Part shown: positions 61,518 to 64,000 of the stretch, piece after piece | Layout: each line of letters starts with the position of its first letter | Position numbering within the stretch: the stretch's first letter is position 1 | NCBI GenBank assembly: GCA_964555705.1 | Contig: CAZKTN010000008.1 | Coordinates: forward strand, 16,124-80,123 | Direction: 5' to 3' | From: ZLKRG44 sp964555705 | GTDB lineage: Bacteria > Planctomycetota > Phycisphaerae > Phycisphaerales > SM1A02 | DNA length: 64,000 bases | Made by a program: the position numbers and the translations under genes | Notes under the pieces: model-generated | Told to the model about the DNA's origin: nothing | Database searches by the model: none | Seen by the model: only the letters and a program-made list of their open reading frames with translations

Positions 61518-62327
61518 CTATTTCTCCGATCGCTGGACGAACCAGTACTCCATATCGACTGGAGCCTGACGACCGAAGATCGTAACGAGCACGCGGACCT
61601 GCCCCTTGTCGGGGAAAACCTCGTCGATCGTGCCCTCGTAGCCCTGGAAGGCGCCTTCCTTGATGGTGACGTTGTCGCCCTTGGCGAAGTCCATCTTGAG
61701 CTGCGGCGCCTCCTCCGGCTTCTTGGAGTCGTGCAGCATCTTCTCGACCTCGTGCGGGGCCATCGGGGTCGGCCGGCCGGCCGTGCCCACGAAGTCTCCG
61801 ACGCCCGTGGTCTCCTTGATCAGGAAGAAGACGTCCTGGGGGATGCGACCATCTGGCTCAAGCCTCATCTCGACGAACACATAGCCCGCGTAGAGCTTGT
61901 TCTCGGAGATCTTCTGCTTGCCGCCCTTGAGGGTCTTGGTCTTCTCGGTCGGCACCATGATGCGCCCGACGAGATGCTCCATGCCCTCGATCTGCACCTT
62001 GCGCAGGAGCGTCTCGCGCACGGACGACTCCTTGTTGCTCGCCACGCGGAGCACGAACCAGTCCATGCCCTCGCGGTAGATGGGCAGCTCGCCCTGATCG
62101 GCCGCAGCGGCATCGTCGGCGGTCCGCGCTGCAGCAGCGGCCTTCTGCTCCTCTGCAAGAGTCAGCTTGGTGGGCACCGCGCGGGTGGTGGCCACACCGA
62201 CACCCTTGAGCAGGCTCGTCGAGGTCGCGCCCGCGCTGCCGGGACGCAGCACGCGCAGGTTTCGGCCCGAGCCAGCGTCGCCCGCGGAGTTGCTTGAATC
62301 GGATGTCGGTTCGTGTTCGGCGTTCAT
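61518..62327 (-). CDS. nusG: Transcription termination/antitermination factor NusG
   Basis: 269 residues. The NusG N-terminal domain begins at WFVLRVASNKESSVRETLLRKV (near residue 90) and includes the typical KLYAGYVFVEM. The C-terminal KOW motif is KGDNVTIKEGAFQGYEGTIDEV. The Ala- and Ser-rich N-terminal extension of about 88 residues is longer than in most NusGs. It follows secE with a seven-base gap. NusG couples transcription to translation and Rho-dependent termination. Confidence 0.95.
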   Translation of the reverse strand: MNAEHEPTSDSSNSAGDAGSGRNLRVLRPGSAGATSTSLLKGVGVATTRAVPTKLTLAEEQKAAAAARTADDAAAADQGELPIYREGMDWFVLRVASNKESSVRETLLRKVQIEGMEHLVGRIMVPTEKTKTLKGGKQKISENKLYAGYVFVEMRLEPDGRIPQDVFFLIKETTGVGDFVGTAGRPTPMAPHEVEKMLHDSKKPEEAPQLKMDFAKGDNVTIKEGAFQGYEGTIDEVFPDKGQVRVLVTIFGRQAPVDMEYWFVQRSEK

Positions 62328-62334
62328 GGATGGG

Positions 62335-62754
62335 TCACGTTCCGGGATCGAGGACCTTCAGCTGGACAAAGAGCAGGAAGAACACCCGATCGAAGATGAA
62401 GCAGAGAAGCGCGAGCAAAAGGCTGAGCAGGATCACCACGGCCGTGGACCCGAAGAGCTCGCGCCTCGTGGACCAGTTCATCTTCTTCATCTCCGCCTCG
62501 GTGGCGCAGAAGAAGTCGACGGCGCCGGCATTGCGGGCCGTGATCCACCAGATGCCGATGGCGCACGCGGCGCAGAAGGCAAGCGCAGCGCCCCAGGAGA
62601 TGTAGATCGGGTTGCCGACCCTCGTCACCCATGCGGCGCCGGAGAGGTTGTCATGCACCCAAGTGCCGCCGGCGACAGCGAGCAGGCCGAGCCCGATCAC
62701 CGTTCCAACCCGCGTCCAGTAGCCCTGACCGTACTTGTAGATGGCTGAAGACAT
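62335..62754 (-). CDS. secE: Preprotein translocase subunit SecE (with two extra membrane segments)
   Basis: 139 residues from the ATG at 62754 (MSSAIYKYG). Two N-terminal membrane segments (VGTVIGLGLLAVAGGTWV and IYISWGAALAFCAACAIGIWW) precede the conserved SecE core EMKKMNWSTRRELFGSTAVVILLSLLLALLCFIFD. Most bacterial SecE have one or three segments; the three-segment form is also seen in E. coli. The gene lies between the tRNA-Trp and nusG, in the classic tuf-secE-nusG order. Confidence 0.92.
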   Translation of the reverse strand: MSSAIYKYGQGYWTRVGTVIGLGLLAVAGGTWVHDNLSGAAWVTRVGNPIYISWGAALAFCAACAIGIWWITARNAGAVDFFCATEAEMKKMNWSTRRELFGSTAVVILLSLLLALLCFIFDRVFFLLFVQLKVLDPGT

Positions 62755-62772
62755 TGTGTGAACCTCGTCGAA

Positions 62773-62845
<73 letters not shown>

Positions 62846-62853
62846 TGATGTGG

Positions 62854-62883
62854 CCTGGAGGGCGGGGCGTGCCGCCCTCCAGG
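62854..62883. other. Strong 12-bp hairpin between rpmG and tRNA-Trp
   Basis: CCTGGAGGGCGG (62854-62865) and CCGCCCTCCAGG (62872-62883) pair perfectly with a six-base loop. No T-run follows on either strand, so it is more likely an RNA processing, stability or attenuation element than a simple terminator. Confidence 0.7.
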
Positions 62884-62893
62884 TCCACGGCGC

Positions 62894-63073
62894 TCACTTG
62901 CGCTTGATCTTGTGGAGCGTGTGCTTCCTGAGGCGCGGGCTGAACTTCATGAACCCTTCCTTGACGCGCTCGGAGATGCCGCCCTTGACGCGGACCTCCG
63001 TGCGGTAGTTGAGGTCGCCCGTCTCAGAGCACTGCAGCCACATGAACTCGCGATCGAGTGACTTCTTGGCCAT
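62894..63073 (-). CDS. rpmG: 50S ribosomal protein L33
   Basis: 59-residue protein, found by reading the minus strand between tuf and tRNA-Trp: MAKKSLDREFMWLQCSETGDLNY, then RTEVRVKGGISERVKEGFMKFSPRLRKHTLHKIKRK. This is the usual L33 pattern with one cysteine where zinc-binding paralogues have CxxC pairs, so it is a zinc-independent form. A GAGGTGA ribosome site precedes the ATG at 63073. It follows tuf with an 18-base gap. Confidence 0.93.
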   Translation of the reverse strand: MAKKSLDREFMWLQCSETGDLNYRTEVRVKGGISERVKEGFMKFSPRLRKHTLHKIKRK

Positions 63074-63091
63074 TGTTCACCTCATCGCCTG

Positions 63092-64000
63092 TCAGGCGAT
63101 GATCTTGGTCACGACACCCGAACCGACCGTGCGGCCGCCTTCGCGGATGGCGAAGCGGGTCTGCTCCTCCATCGCGACGCCCTTGCCTTCGAGGTCGACG
63201 GACATCTTGACGTTGTCGCCGGGCATGCACATCTCGGCACCGACGAGCTCGATCTTGCCCGTGATGTCGGTCGTGCGGAAGTAGAACTGGGGCTTGTAGC
63301 CGCTCTTGAAGTTGGTGTGGCGGCCGCCCTCCTCCTTGGTGAGGATGTAGACCTGGCACTCGAACTTCGTGTGGGGCTTGATCGTGCCCGGCTTGCAGAG
63401 CACCTGGCCGCGCTCGATGTCCGCCTTCTCGACGCCGCGGAGGAGGCAGCCGACGTTGTCGCCCGCCATGCCGCTGTCGAGCGTCTTCTGGAACATCTCG
63501 ACGCCGGTGACGGTCGTCTTCGTCGAGTCAGGACGGAGACCGACGATCTCGATCTCGTCGCCGACCTTGACCATGCCGCGCTCGATGCGGCCCGTGGCCA
63601 CGGTGCCGCGGCCCTTGATGGAGAAGACGTCCTCGACGCTCATGAGGAACGGCTTGTCCGTCTCGCGCGTGGGCTCGGGGATGTAGCTGTCGATCGCGTC
63701 CATGAGGTTCGCGATGCACTTGTTCTTCGCCTCGTCGCCGGGGTTCTGCAGCGCGGGGAAGGCGGCGCCACGGACGATCGGGATCTCGTCGCCGGGGAAG
63801 CCGTACTTCTTGAGCAGGTCCTTGACCTCCTCCTCGACGAGGTCGATGAGCTCGGCGTCCTCGACCGTGTCGCACTTGTTGAGGAAGACGACGATCTTCG
63901 GCACACCGACCTGGCGGGCGAGCAGCACGTGCTCGCGCGTCTGCGGCATGACGCCGTCGTACGCGCTGACCACGAGGATCGCGCCGTCCATCTGGGCGGC
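63092..64000 (-). CDS. tuf: Elongation factor Tu (start outside window)
   Basis: C-terminal 302 residues of EF-Tu; the N-terminal P-loop is off the right edge. Visible are AAQMDGAILVVSAYDGVMPQTREHVLLARQVGVP, the guanine-specificity motif NKCD, and the domain 2 and 3 blocks GRGTVATGRIERG, LLRGVEKADIERGQVL, GRHTNFKSGYKPQFYFRTTDITG and the C-terminal REGGRTVGSGVVTKI. The protein brings aminoacyl-tRNA to the ribosome. First visible gene of the run that continues with rpmG, tRNA-Trp, secE and nusG. Confidence 0.98.
   Translation of the reverse strand, partial: AAQMDGAILVVSAYDGVMPQTREHVLLARQVGVPKIVVFLNKCDTVEDAELIDLVEEEVKDLLKKYGFPGDEIPIVRGAAFPALQNPGDEAKNKCIANLMDAIDSYIPEPTRETDKPFLMSVEDVFSIKGRGTVATGRIERGMVKVGDEIEIVGLRPDSTKTTVTGVEMFQKTLDSGMAGDNVGCLLRGVEKADIERGQVLCKPGTIKPHTKFECQVYILTKEEGGRHTNFKSGYKPQFYFRTTDITGKIELVGAEMCMPGDNVKMSVDLEGKGVAMEEQTRFAIREGGRTVGSGVVTKIIA

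Noticed and set aside
62884..62893. Intrinsic terminator after rpmG
   Set aside because: The 12-bp hairpin there lacks a T-run on the transcribed strand.

Overview
The window is high-GC bacterial chromosomal DNA, most likely from a planctomycete of the Phycisphaerae/Phycisphaerales type. The clues are a secreted protein ending in a dockerin-like pair with the GDGTVNG...LLAAWG pattern, a VPxPGALALVG...RRRRR exosortase-type (PEP-CTERM) tail, a planctomycete-style CPRCRFDLRG...CSEC zinc ribbon, many Ala-rich lipoproteins, GTG starts and 1-4 base gene overlaps. The assignment is an inference from these features, not from a marker-gene comparison. The sequence carries four 100-N scaffold gaps (11752, 28205, 39115, 60773). 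All four have the same sequence on both sides, so they look like unmerged contig overlaps. In the three that fall in genes, collapsing the duplicate restores one intact reading frame.

Layout. 1-2673: start of a CPBP-like membrane protein, a divergent TrpC-like protein and asd. 2716-8373: a peptide-export locus with a small, newly called precursor peptide (63 aa, double-glycine-type leader, arginine-rich core, own terminator) beside a convergent three-gene NHLM-type export operon (HlyD adaptor, C39 peptidase-ABC transporter, second ABC transporter). This is the strongest candidate for an undescribed system. 8378-12193: apaG, a lipoprotein, tRNA-Gln, a dockerin protein and a BtuF-like binding protein. 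12274-19449: clpB behind a consensus sigma-54 promoter, a lipoprotein, an SPFH protein, PPK2, membrane, GAF and cupin proteins. 19532-26453: aroC and an AroD-AroE protein that continues in frame into about 800 further residues preceded by an internal signal-peptide-like segment.

26580-37643 is an aromatic amino-acid hydroxylase followed by an almost complete, eukaryote-like kynurenine catabolic pathway: 3-hydroxyanthranilate dioxygenase, ACMS decarboxylase, kynureninase, kynurenine monooxygenase, an EamA transporter, aminomuconate semialdehyde dehydrogenase and a RidA-type aminomuconate deaminase, with kynurenine formamidase and an unusual SDR convergent at the end. Tryptophan 2,3-dioxygenase is not in the window.

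37672-46786: membrane and secreted proteins, dCMP deaminase, a protease/pseudo-protease next to a Ser/Thr kinase, a peptidoglycan amidase, two lipoproteins overlapping rex, and metF. 46808-55564: secreted proteins, metG, an ECF-type sigma factor, a rhodanese, an 18-residue-repeat protein, an AlbA_2 protein and a PEP-CTERM protein. 55680-64000 is one long leftward run: tuf (partial) - rpmG - tRNA-Trp - secE - nusG - repeat lipoprotein - CHAD protein - dehydrogenase - glycosyltransferase - proS. No gene-free stretch exceeds about 300 bases.
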